Shown: in pieces, positions 1-9,442 of the stretch
Layout of the letters: the number at the start of each line of letters is the position of its first letter
Position numbering within the stretch: position 1 is the first letter of the stretch
DNA from: Parachlorella kessleri
Taxonomy: Eukaryota; Chlorophyta; Trebouxiophyceae; Chlorellales; Chlorellaceae
Direction: 5' to 3'
Assembly: GCA_001598975.1 (NCBI GenBank)
Contig: BBXU01001624.1
Location: forward strand, 1-46,635
DNA: 46,635 nucleotides
Made by a program: the position numbers and the translations under genes
Notes under the pieces: generated by a model
Database searches by the model: none
What the model saw: only the letters and a program-made list of their open reading frames with translations
Told to the model about the DNA's origin: nothing

Positions 1-492
1 GGGGGGCGGCAGCGCAAGTGGGTACGTGCTGAAACTGCATCAGGATCTGCCTGGGGACCCTCCAGTTTATACATGAGATGAAATGAGATTTGTAGTAGCC
101 TGGAATAACCATATAAAAAGAGCTAGCTGTAAGTAAAGTTGAAAAGAAGCCTTGTCCCTGCTTACGGTACTGCCAGTGCGAACCTGGGAGCAGGTGTACA
201 GAGCACAGGGGAAAGCACACAGTTTGCCTTGCTGAAGGGCTTGCTGCTGTGAGCCTGGGAGCACGTGCACACAAAACCACCGACGCCTGGTGGGCAGCTG
301 GTCAGAGCAGCTGGTCAGTGCAACTGGTCAGACCAGCAGGGGCCCTTGGAGAAGCCCCGGCTGCTTGCCAGCCAACTGTGCCGGTAGGCACGCAAGGGCA
401 AGGCGGAGAACCAGGGAAGTTGCAAGCGGTCTCCATGTTTTCGATAGCTATATCCTCCCCCCCCCCTCCCCGGGGGAAAATAGATGACTCAC

Positions 493-3400
493 CCTCCTCG
501 GGGCTGGAGAGCTCAGGCGAATCCTTCATGTACGCCCGGCCGTGCTCGCCATCCCCCGGCTGCTCTGCCTGTGCTGCAGCAAACGCCTCCAGCTCCGCCT
601 GCGGTCAGCATGTCAAGCGCGAAGCTGGTCAATTCGAATGGGAAAAGAATACTGCTTTCCCAAGTGCAACAAATGCCTCCAACTCCGCCTGCACTCAGCA
701 TGTCAAGCATGAGCTCAGTATGAGGGGAAGAACACTGCTTATCGAGCGGAGCCTGCGTAAAAACATCGGAAATCGATTTTGGCCACACAGCACAAGTGGC
801 CGGGTCTGCCCTCTGCCCACCCCTTCTTCCTACCCCTCCAACCCACCAAAGAAGTCCCCACCCTCTATAGCTTCTATCTACTACTTGACCTGTGCCCCGC
901 GCTTCCCACAATCCCCCATCCCCAAACACAGAGCAAACATGCCACCGCCAAACACATGCCCCCCCCCACCCCCTTCGCCTCACCTGGGCAATCTCTGCTG
1001 CTGTGCGCGGCCTGGCACCCTCCCCCGCCGCCACCCCCAGGCCCGCGATGCCGCTGCTGGACTGGGCGTGGGGCATGCCCCCTCCTGCACACACCACGCA
1101 CGCCAAGGACAAGCCACCCTGAGCGTCACATGCAAGTAAACAACACCAAGGCGTCACCCGTGATGCCACACATGCGGACTGTGCTTGGGCCGTGCCACGG
1201 CCTCTGCATCGCATGCAGCAGGATCTAGGTCACGCGGTTGGTCAGATCCCAGGGCGGTGCTGGGACAGGGCGTGGGGCATGCCACCCACGTGCACCACAC
1301 CAGTTGCAGCACCCGGCGCACATCCCCTGCCCTGCTGTTACTTGCACTCCTTCTAATGGCGGCACGGGCTGCCGGCACCATTGAAGGAGCAGCAGCAGGT
1401 CAGGAGGCACCATGTTCGCCACCGTGCAGCCCCTGGCACCCCTTCCTCCCCTCGCTCCCTATCACCCCACAACAACCAGCACCACACAAGGCCTTGCATG
1501 CGCCGCCCCTTGCCTGCCTCTCGCGTCGCCCCAGCCCAGAAAGATCGCCTGCTGCCCAAGGGCCGTGCACAGATCCGCTAAAGAACACTGTCAGGTCCTT
1601 CATGCAGAATTCGACCAGCACATGATGTCAGCTACAAGGGTACCCGCCTAGCCCGCAGCCTCCCAATCTTTCCACCCTGCCCACCAACTCCCAAGTTTGT
1701 CAAACACAAGTTGCACTCCGCAGTGTCCTGATGCGCAAAACCGGACTGCTTACTTATCGACTCACCTGGGCCGCCGGCTTGTGCCACCTTCTCCTGTGTT
1801 CGCCGCGCGCGCGACCCCCAGGTGGCACATGATGACCAGGTATTAGTCAAGTGATGACAGCCCGCAGACCCACCTGGCCCGCCCGCCTTGTCAAGCTTGG
1901 CCACCTTGTCAGGCGTCCGCCATATGATGGGCTCGTGCTTGCGCTTGCCGCCAGCATGCCCGCCGCCATTATCACTGCCGCCGGCCCCTGCTGCGTCCTC
2001 TGGACCTTTTTCGCCCCCAAAGCCAGGCGGCATGTCGCTCGCGGCAGGGGCACCCTCCTGCTGAGCCTGCCGTGCCTGCTGAGGGGGCAGCTCGCCAGGC
2101 TCAGCAGGCATTTCACCCTCCTCTGGCTCCTCCGCTGATGAAGCCGGGCTTTGGGGCTGTGCTGCCCCCCGGGGACCCCCACCCGCAATGCCTGCTGCCG
2201 CTGTGCCTGGTGTGCCAGCCTCATCGTCCCGCCAGGCCGCTCGCCTGCACTGGCATGCTCCCATCGCAGGCGGTGTCAGGTATGCCGCTGGGGAGCACTC
2301 GGACGGCTGGGGACCGTCAGGGCTTGGAGGCAAGTTGAAGATCCGGTCCCTTTGTTGCACCCAGTTGAGCTTTGCATCACCAGCAATGGCAAGGAGCACG
2401 TGGCACTTGGGCCTGCCCTAAGGTAGGCATGCAGAACATCCCCTGCCTGCCAGCCCTCCCTACTAGGAGGCATGTGCACCACTGCAAGTTTCCTGAGCCA
2501 CGCCATTACACGAGCTCCCTCAATAGACCTTGCGGCTGTGTGTCAAAGAAGCTCACGCCAGCAGGTCCGTTCCTTGACAACACGGAAAACACAAGTGCGG
2601 CAACACTAGCTAGCCAGCCCCAAGATGCGGCATGAACAGCGCAAAGGCCTTTCGCTGACCTAACCCCTCTACCAAAGCAACCTCGCCCCTCCGCCGCCAC
2701 CTCTCGAGCACAGCGACCACAGCAGAGCACAGCAGGGCTCCCTCAGCAGCTGCCCCACCCTCCTTGCCTGCGGGGCGGGCCACCTTTGGGCGCTGAGTCA
2801 TTGTCTGACTCATTGTCCCCAGCGCCCGCAGCGGCCTCCTGGCTGGCGAGGCGCTCCCGTGCCAGCCGTGCTGCCTCGGCCACCAGTCTGCAGGGAAGGC
2901 TCACAACTCACCACACCAAGAGCGGTGCGTGGGGTGTAGGGACGGCCTTGACCCTACAGTCAACAAGAGCAACTCAGAGACAGGGCAGGCTAGGGGGTTA
3001 CGCATGTCCCCACAAGGCTATGATTATGCACTAACCAGCAAGGCCAAAACCGCTGAAGGTTCTCCCCAAGCACGGCGGCTACCCAAGCTCCCTAGCTAGG
3101 GGATGCACTGCTCTTCGCACAAGGGCAAGCCATGCAAGGATGGTTGTGGCATCCACCTACGGGGATAAACTCGAGACACTAGCTAGTAGGGACAGCCACA
3201 CTCACGGGTTTGAGGAGCCCCTCTTAGGCATTCCCCTGCCTACCACTGGCCTCCCCTCAGACTCAGCGGCCTGCAGATCACATAGTGAAAATGATTGGTA
3301 ATCTTTTGTGACCAACTGTGAGCTCAAGCCCTGCTCTGATGTGACCACGCCGGCTGCATTGTACAAGGCAGCCGCAGTCATCCCTGTGCACTCGGGCCCC

Positions 3401-4092
3401 ACTGGGTGACTGCCGCTGAGCCTGTATGGTAGTACGGACCTCAAAGCATCACGGCTGGGCGCAGCTATGAAAGGCACCCCGAGTAGCTCACAGCAGTTTT
3501 GACACCCACAGCAGCTTTGCCATTCACTGCACCGCTGGGACTCCCCAATGACAGGCAAGGATGAAGTGCTGAACAAGTAGGCACCATACCAGCCTATAAA
3601 ACGTCCCACACTCAGCGAGCGCTGACCACCCTATGTCCCAGCACAGCCACGCGGCACGCTTGACAGTCTCGAAAGCGCTGCTATGCCCAAGCCACAGCAT
3701 TCACGCACCCGGGACTGCGGCCGCGGGGGCACCCCTGCCGCCGCGCGGCTGCTGCCGCCGCCGCCTGCCGAGCGCTGCGGGTGCTGCGGGGGGCGTGAGG
3801 GCGGCCTGTCACCCCGCCCATCCCTTGCCCTCTCTCTTTCTCTATCGCGTTCATAGCGATCCCGTTCCCTTGTGCCATCCCGCCCGTCGCGGTCGAGCTT
3901 GCCGCCATCCCTGTCCCTTTCGCTCCGCTGCCGCTCCCTTGAAGGATCCCTGCATACACACACAAAGCCACCACCAACTGCCACGTTCGCCTCCGGGCCC
4001 CATTTGGGTTGCGCCTCATATCTGCTCAAGCTGCACTGGTACTCCTCAAACCCCTTTGCAGGCTCGCTGTTGCCAGTTGGCTGGGCTTGCAT
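493..4092 (-). CDS. RD/RE-rich nuclear-type protein, multi-exon, function unknown
   Basis: Minus-strand exons that join in phase: 3709-4092, 3206-3270, 2759-2887, 1874-2244 and 493-573. The last exon ends at a GTGAGT donor, so the gene continues leftwards; a tiny exon ending in TGA at 40-42 would fit the phase but is weak. The first exon holds an Arg/Asp/Glu repeat region (RERDRYERDRERERARD), followed by Gly/Ala linkers. Later parts have a helical Ala/Arg/Glu stretch, an acidic DNESDNDS patch, Pro/Glu-rich disorder, the segment KRKHEPIIWRTPDKVAKLDK and finally YMKDSPELSSPEE. This composition is that of splicing or transcription-coupled nuclear proteins. A CDK11/CDKG-type kinase, in which such a tail precedes the kinase domain, is one possibility, but no kinase motif lies inside the window. 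The start at 4092 is uncertain: the frame is open through a possible acceptor at 3950, so an upstream exon may exist. I do not recognise the family. Confidence 0.5.
571..720. repeat. tandem duplication of about 75-80 bases at an intron acceptor
   Basis: Two diverged copies, about 571-655 and 660-738, share the blocks CTCCGCCTGC, TCAGCATGTCAAGC and a GAA-rich end. The first copy begins at the acceptor of the exon at 493-573 (minus strand), so the duplication carries the splice acceptor region with it. Several substitutions separate the copies, so it is not recent. Confidence 0.6.
574..1873 (-). other. large repeat-bearing intron of the leftmost gene
   Basis: About 1.3 kb between exons 1874-2244 and 493-573, which splice directly in phase 1. 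It is C-rich on the plus strand. It holds a tandem duplication next to the downstream acceptor (571-720), two diverged copies of a block with GGGCGTGGGGCATGCC (near 1065 and 1268), and a 28-base pseudo-microexon at 1766-1793. I see no independent gene in it. Long open frames on both strands here reflect the high GC content. Confidence 0.45.
1766..1793 (-). repeat. 28-base pseudo-microexon, diverged copy of the upstream exon's end
   Basis: On the minus strand this segment has a good acceptor (ACACAG) and a good donor (GTGAGT). It resembles the end of the exon finishing at 1874: the frame-equivalent peptides are EKVAQAGGPG here and DKVAKLDKAGGPG in the exon. It is 28 bases long, so including it would break the frame, while the flanking exons (both phase 1) join cleanly without it. 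It is either a decayed partial exon duplication or a frame-breaking cassette exon. Confidence 0.5.
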
Positions 4093-4655
4093 GGGTGTCG
4101 CCAGCGGTGCAGCTCTTCAAGCACTGAAAGCTACTGCCGCCGTGCAGTCGTGTCGTGGCCTGGCAGGCTCAGTTCAGCATGTAGCGCCCAGAGCAGTACC
4201 TCTGGACAGGATGGAGCGAGTAGTGCTCTTGCTGGTTGCAGAGACCAGGAAAGTGAGTTACCTGGGTTGTGGCCGGCCGTCCCTGCCATCCTTGCCTACC
4301 CTGCCGTCTTGCATGGCACGAGGGCTAACAGACACCCACGCAACAGCAGCAGGAGGCGAGACGGGAAGAAACACTTCTTGTCAATAACCAGGTGCCTAAC
4401 TGCACTTCAGCAGCAACATGGTCTGATAAAGGGTTCAGAACACATCAAGCCAAATCAAAGCTATCAACGGAATCAATCAAGCTGATGAAGCAACCTTTCG
4501 TCCTTAGCATCCTTAGTAGCAAAATGAGTACCAGTGTGGTTAGTAAGTGGGAAGTTTTAATCTCCTTGTTTTGCGGCCAGATTTATGCCATTGCAGTCCA
4601 GTGCTGCCGATCGCCACTCTAGCTACCCTTGACGGCCACATCAAGGCCGGCCACC
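4093..4655. promoter_or_regulatory. divergent intergenic region between the RD-rich gene and pyrophosphatase
   Basis: About 560 bases between two divergent starts. No convincing TATA box or coding exon was found. Near 4290 and 4330 on the minus strand there are ATG-plus-donor combinations that could be non-final upstream exons of the RD-rich gene, so the boundary on that side is soft. Confidence 0.35.
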
Positions 4656-7600
4656 ATGAATAAGTCGTGAGTGGGCATTCCTATCCGAATGCTGTGTTGG
4701 GGTATCCTATGTTGCTCGCGTTGGTGATGTGGGTGTGCAGTGCAAGCGCATTGTTACGGTGGTCCTGCGCAGCTTGCGCCGTTGCAGCATCTTGCTGCCT
4801 TGCATCCGTGGGGGCGCAGCTGCAGCCCGTCGCGGCCTTGGACACAGGGCTATATGCCACATACCGGTCTCCTGTGGCCGTGCTTGGGTGCTGGGTACGG
4901 AGCTTGCAGGGCCCCTGTGTTTTCACACTGCCCCGGAGATCCTTGGGGAGATCCTTGGGGCCCACCACGTTGCCTGTAACCTTTCCCAGGTCCTGAAGCT
5001 TTGGCCTGCTGTAGGCACGCATCACATCCTTGGCACGACTTGGAGATTGGGGAGGAAGCGCCCAACATTGTGAATGCAGGTCAGTAAGACGGCCAGTGTG
5101 GAAGCGCAGCTTACAAGTATGGTCTGAAGAACGCTCTACTGGTTGGGTTATTTGATGTTGCCAGTGGAACTGCCTTGGCGTATGTCAAGGTGCAAAGGGG
5201 CAAGAGTGTCCCTTTGTGCTCCTCTTTGGTCGCAGTGCAGCTGCCGTGTACAAGGAGTACCTGCCTGGGTGCCACCAACTGCAGCAAGCCCAGGCATACC
5301 ACCCCAGCCTGTGCTCATTCTGTCGTCACCCCATGCTCAGTTTACTGGGCTCCTTGGCTGACGGCGGGACGTGCCAGGGCTCTCCTTTTCACCGACCAAC
5401 CACCCTTGACCCCCGTCTGTGCCCCGTTCATTCCTTGGCAGTGTATGCTCACCCCCTCAGCCACCCATTCACCCCGCCGCTTCTGCTCTGCTACAATGCC
5501 TGCCTGCCTGCCTGCAGTGATCGAAATCCCCCGCGGCTCCAAGGTCAAGTACGAGCTGGATAAGGCCTCAGGCCTGTTGTTTGTCGACCGGGTCCTCTAC
5601 TCCTCCGTGGTCTACCCCCACAACTACGGCTTCATCCCGCGGACATACTGTGAGTGGGGATGCAGAGCTGCTCTCCCTCTCTTCTGTAGCCTTCAAACAG
5701 TTCAACTTTCATACCGTGCGACCTCAAATGAGTGCAAGAAGTTGCTCTCCCAGGACTCTGGTTTCGTATCTAGCTCCGGCCCGACGTGTGAGTGCTTGTG
5801 TGGGCATCTCCTCCCTGGATCATTCCTTGGCACTGTTTTGTAACAGGTCTGTCCCCACCCAGCGCCCTGCTGGGAGTGGTGTTTCGCATGGGGCACCTCA
5901 CCGGCCTAAAGAATCCTTGCAGGGGCTGTACACCCAGCGTACTGCCGGATGTATCCTGACCAGCGGCAAGCTTGGGTTAGGTTTTGATTGCGAAGCCCCA
6001 ATGACCCTCACTGTATGACCCTTGCTTGCAAAGACTCCCTGGTGGTGCAGGCCCCGACCTCGACCCTAAGTAACCCTGACCCTAACCCTAAATAACCCTG
6101 AAAAAGGGGATAACGCTTACCCGGAGTAAGACTCTCTGGTGGTGCAGGCCCCGACCATGACCCGCTGGATGTGCTGGTGCTGATGCAAGAGCCGGTGGTG
6201 CCCTTCTCCTTCCTGCGCTGCAAGCCCATCGGGGTGATGGAGATGGTGGACCAGGGGGAGCAGGACGACAAGATCATCGCGGTACACGCGGGTGGGTTGC
6301 TCAGCTATTGACTGCGGGTCGGTCGGTCGGGTGAGCCGGGCTGGGCTCCACCCCCACCCCCTTGAAGCGGTCTTGCCTCTGCTGAAAGGCTCACACTATT
6401 TAATGTTCCGCACCGGACGGCCCTCCAGCTATATTGCCGAGGAGGCGCGACAGGTGTCAAGCTGTTGCCCAGCGTTATGCCCTGCCAGCTGAGAGCTTGA
6501 GGCTTTCCTGCTGGTATGTTTCTGCCAGCCTGGCCTTGAGATCCAGAGGCGGCGCTTTTGCTTCCGTTTTTGCGCTCTATAATCGGTTTAACAGCAATGT
6601 GGGGCCCCTTCGACCACCGCCAGCGCCCTTGTTAGTGACCCTAAGTGATGTACTACACCCACTGATGTACTACACCAACACCCGGAAGTGCGCGTACATT
6701 CTCCGTGGTTCACATGCCTGACCCCCACACCCCTCCTTTGCACCCCGCCCCCCGCTTCCTTAGATAGCACCCCAATCCCCCTGCGCCAAGCAACCCCCAC
6801 CCCACCCCATTCCGTGCTGCAGATGACCCCGAGTATAAGGGATACAATGACATCAGCCAGCTGCCTCCCCACCGCCTGCAAGAGATTCGCAGGTAGGGCA
6901 CGGTCCTTAGAAGGTTCACTGTGTGGGTATAAATCCATGTGCAACTGCGGAAATCCAAGCATTCCAGCAGGGCTGCCTGAACCCAGAATCTACACCTCAG
7001 GCAGGGAGAGGGAGTGCGGTCTGTGACCGTTCGCCGGGTGGTCCCCCCAGGACTGGCGTGTTGGGCAGGTGTTGGATCTGTTAGCACCTGCTTGCAACAC
7101 CCACTAATGGGCAGTGGTGAGTTGGGCTGGTGTGGTGGGTGGGGAGCCTTCGACCATGTTGCGCTGGGGGGCTGGGGTTGGGTGGTGTGTGGTGTGGTGT
7201 GTGTGTGGGGGGGGGGGGGCGCGGTCCTGTAACAGATATAGAGGCAAGGGGCTTGAATGCAGCAGCACCCTTACCACAGAGTGCAAGGATGCGAGCGTTT
7301 TGTTGCTCTTAAGGGCGTGAGTGGAACACAGAGTAAATGGAGCAGGTCTTCAAGAACCGACTTCCCTGACTGCTGTTGTGGGCTTCACCTTGTGTGCTGT
7401 GTCAAGCCTTCCTGAAGTGTACGGCCTGTCTGCGCCAGGGGTTGGAGTCGACTCGCCTACCCCTGCTTCCACTGTTTGAGCCTCCTCAGGTTCTTTGATG
7501 AGCCTTCCTCAGGTTCTCCCTCAGGTGTTTAAGGACTACAAGGATGGTGACTGCTGCTGACAGGCACCGCTTTCATATGCCACCCTCATGTAGGTTCTTT

Positions 7601-8167
7601 GAGGACTACAAGAAGAACGAGAACAAGGAAGTGCGGGTAGATGACTTCCTCAACGCCGACGAGGCGCGCAAGATCATCCGGGAGACCATGGTGAGTAACC
7701 GATGAGTCGTCCCTGGCACCGTGGCGCGCCACCAAGCAAGCCTGGCTGAATTGGCGTGGGGATGTCTCGGGAACATCGATGTCGCCTACTGTTTGATCTG
7801 TCTGAGGGGCTTGAACTGATGGTTTTGGTTTGGGGGTGGAGACGCGCGGTGGCGGCGGCACCTGAGCTAGCAAGCCGGACACCGGTGGAGAAGCCTGTAG
7901 GTGAGCTGTCAAGCTCTCAGGAAATGTCATGCCCTGGTGGCTCCCCAGCCACGCCTTCTTCCCTGCAGGTGCCAAGGCCCCTGCTGGTCTGCTAGACTCT
8001 AGGTGTGCTGTGGAACTACGCTGTTACCCTGTGGAGAAGCAACAGCGACTGGCAGGGTTGAGGTGTTATGCCTAAGAGTCCAACCGCATGGATTCCCCAC
8101 GCTTGCCTCCTTGCTCTGCTTGCAGGATGCCTACGTGGATCTGTACATACCTAAGAAGCAGAGGTGA
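4656..8167 (+). CDS. PPA: soluble inorganic pyrophosphatase, family I (EC 3.6.1.1)
   Basis: It hydrolyses pyrophosphate to two phosphates with Mg2+, pulling biosynthetic reactions forward. Seven exons join in phase: 4656-4666, 5015-5079, 5518-5649, 6148-6291, 6823-6892, 7594-7690 and 8126-8167, giving 186 residues. The start ATG sits in a perfect GCCACC context and is followed by a GTGAGT donor after only 11 bases. The family signature DHDPLDV is at residues 72-78, with its three metal-binding aspartates (72, 74, 77). Other hallmarks are HPWHDLEIG (8-16), [11 protein letters not shown] (31-41), [13 protein letters not shown] (56-68), [12 protein letters not shown] (104-115) and [13 protein letters not shown] (142-154). 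The protein lacks a transit peptide and matches the short plant cytosolic type rather than the longer yeast/animal or organelle forms. Introns 3 and 5 contain degenerate copies of the next exon's edge. The TGA stop is followed by a long in-frame open stretch (separate entry). Confidence 0.95.
6031..6066 (+). repeat. intronic copy of a pyrophosphatase splice acceptor and exon start
   Basis: The 36-base segment at 6031-6066 is nearly identical to 6128-6162, which spans the acceptor of the exon starting at 6148. Both contain CTGGTGGTGCAGGCCCCGAC. The upstream copy keeps the CAG acceptor but lacks the codons that follow the catalytic signature, so using it would not give an intact enzyme. Confidence 0.7.
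6064..6100. repeat. short telomere-like CCCTAA tract inside an intron
   Basis: Degenerate CCCTAA/AACCCTG units fill about 37 bases between the two copies of the pyrophosphatase acceptor. The units resemble plant/algal-type telomere repeats but are imperfect and few. A repair scar left during the adjacent duplication is one explanation; chance is another. Confidence 0.45.
7490..7547 (+). repeat. decayed copies of the start of the pyrophosphatase exon at 7594
   Basis: The exon at 7594 begins GTTCTTTGAGGACTACAAGA. Upstream, CAG-GTTCTTTGATGAG lies at 7488-7502, a shorter CAG-GTTCT at 7511-7516, and TTTAAGGACTACAAGGATGG at 7528-7547. Each has a CAG just before or near the similarity. These look like partial, rearranged duplications of the acceptor edge. 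Confidence 0.5.
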
Positions 8168-8713
8168 CTCGTGGGGGCCTCCGCCGGCGCGACGCAGCAG
8201 GCACGGCAGCCGCAGCAGGCACAGCAGCAGCTCCCGTCTCCCCACCCACAATCGGAGGCTGCAGGGGGTGGCGAGGGCGAGGAGGAGAGCGTCGGTGAGA
8301 AGCAGCTGGCGGCTGCGGTCGTCAGTGCTGCTTTCCATGCGGTGCTGAGCTGTCAGGATGCTGCTGAGCCTGCCAGCATAGCATTTACGCAAGCTGGAGC
8401 CACGCCTGAAGACCCAGCTGCGGCAGCGCTTGCGCAGGCAGCAGAGCTTGCAGATACTGTCATGACAGAGCCAGCGGGAGCGGAGGCGGGGCAAGAACCT
8501 AGTGGCGCACCTGCTGTGCCTGCTGCGGCGACCGCAGCAGCAGGGGCGCAGCGAGGTGTTGAGCGGGCTGCTGGGCTGCCCATTCCTCCTGCTGCTGCGG
8601 GCGCAAGTGCGCATGCCAGCGAGGATGTGCGCGATAGGGAGAGTGGTGCCATGCTGTGCTCCTGCTTTGGCGGCGGCGGAAGGCCGAGCTCAGCAAGAAA
8701 CAACAACAAGTGA
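8168..8713 (+). other. in-frame open stretch directly after the pyrophosphatase stop codon
   Basis: The frame of the last pyrophosphatase exon stays open for 181 codons after TGA (8165-8167) and closes at TGA 8711-8713. The predicted peptide is Ala/Gln/Glu-rich, with an acidic stretch (GGGEGEEESVGEK), and ends in CSCFGGGG and a basic tail. No acceptor or start codon of quality begins it; the first in-frame codon after the stop is CTC. It may be a 3' UTR that is open by composition, since other frames here are also open, or a readthrough or alternatively spliced extension. Confidence 0.3.
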
Positions 8714-9442
8714 TGCCAGAGTCCTGCCCCACCTCCAAGGCCTTTTTGTTAACACATGCTTGCTTTAGTGGCATGCATGCTGCCAGATTTTTTCCATCCT
8801 TGCCTCCTCAGCCTGGGGGCTGCCCCGCCCTTTCTGTTCAACATGGGGTGTCTTCCCAGAGGCTTCGAGTGCCCTGCGGTCGCTCCCGCTAGTTGATTGC
8901 TGTGCGCAGCCACCCCATGCAAGGTGCTGTAGAGTTGGGGGTGGAGCCAGTCTTACTGCTCAGCTCCAGTGTTCTGTTCGCTTTGCTCCAGCAATGCTGC
9001 GGTCTGCTCTCATCTTGAAGCACACCTGCTGCCACTGCTTAACCATCTGGTCGCACCAGTCTGGGGTACGGTTACTGCGCATTGCATAGAATTGTCACTT
9101 GCTGGAAGTGCTTGGCAACAATGAGCGGAGAAGTCCCAAGATAAGGAAATGCGAGTTGAAGGAAGATTCAAGCGACAGAGCAGGGCAGCGGAGGGGCAGC
9201 AAGCATAGCTCAGTATGGGGTCAATGTGCACTTGCGCTGTCGAACTGGGGTAGCCAAAGCCCCCAAATGCACCACTGGTGGCACCCACAAGCAACACTTC
9301 AGATACTATATGCAGTAGCGGTGCTGTCACGACTATTTGCAGCGGCATGCATCACCAAAGAATTTGACAGGAGTCTCCCTCAGTCGACCAACAACCCTGG
9401 CCCACACCCTCAGCGTGCGCATCAACATCTCAACATCAGCAC
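8714..9442. other. tail-to-tail intergenic region
   Basis: About 730 bases between the pyrophosphatase side and the 3' end of the minus-strand secreted protein gene. I see no exon with matching splice signals, no RNA gene and no clear repeat. It probably holds both 3' UTRs. Confidence 0.4.

Noticed and set aside
2245..2399. Extension of the minus exon at 1874-2244 upstream to an ATG at 2399
   Set aside because: A good acceptor at 2245-2247 and phase agreement with the exon ending at 2759 favour splicing. The extra peptide is in frame, however, so a minor alternative start cannot be excluded.
3202..3609. 135-codon minus-strand open frame as a full gene
   Set aside because: Only its last 65 bases (3206-3270) form an exon with good splice sites and correct phase; the rest lies upstream of the acceptor.
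4667..4990. Hydrophobic open frame at the start of the pyrophosphatase gene as a transit peptide
   Set aside because: It begins at the GTG of the intron donor. Splicing 4666 to 5015 gives a complete short N-terminus in phase, and the acceptor at 4989 does not fit the phase of exon 1.
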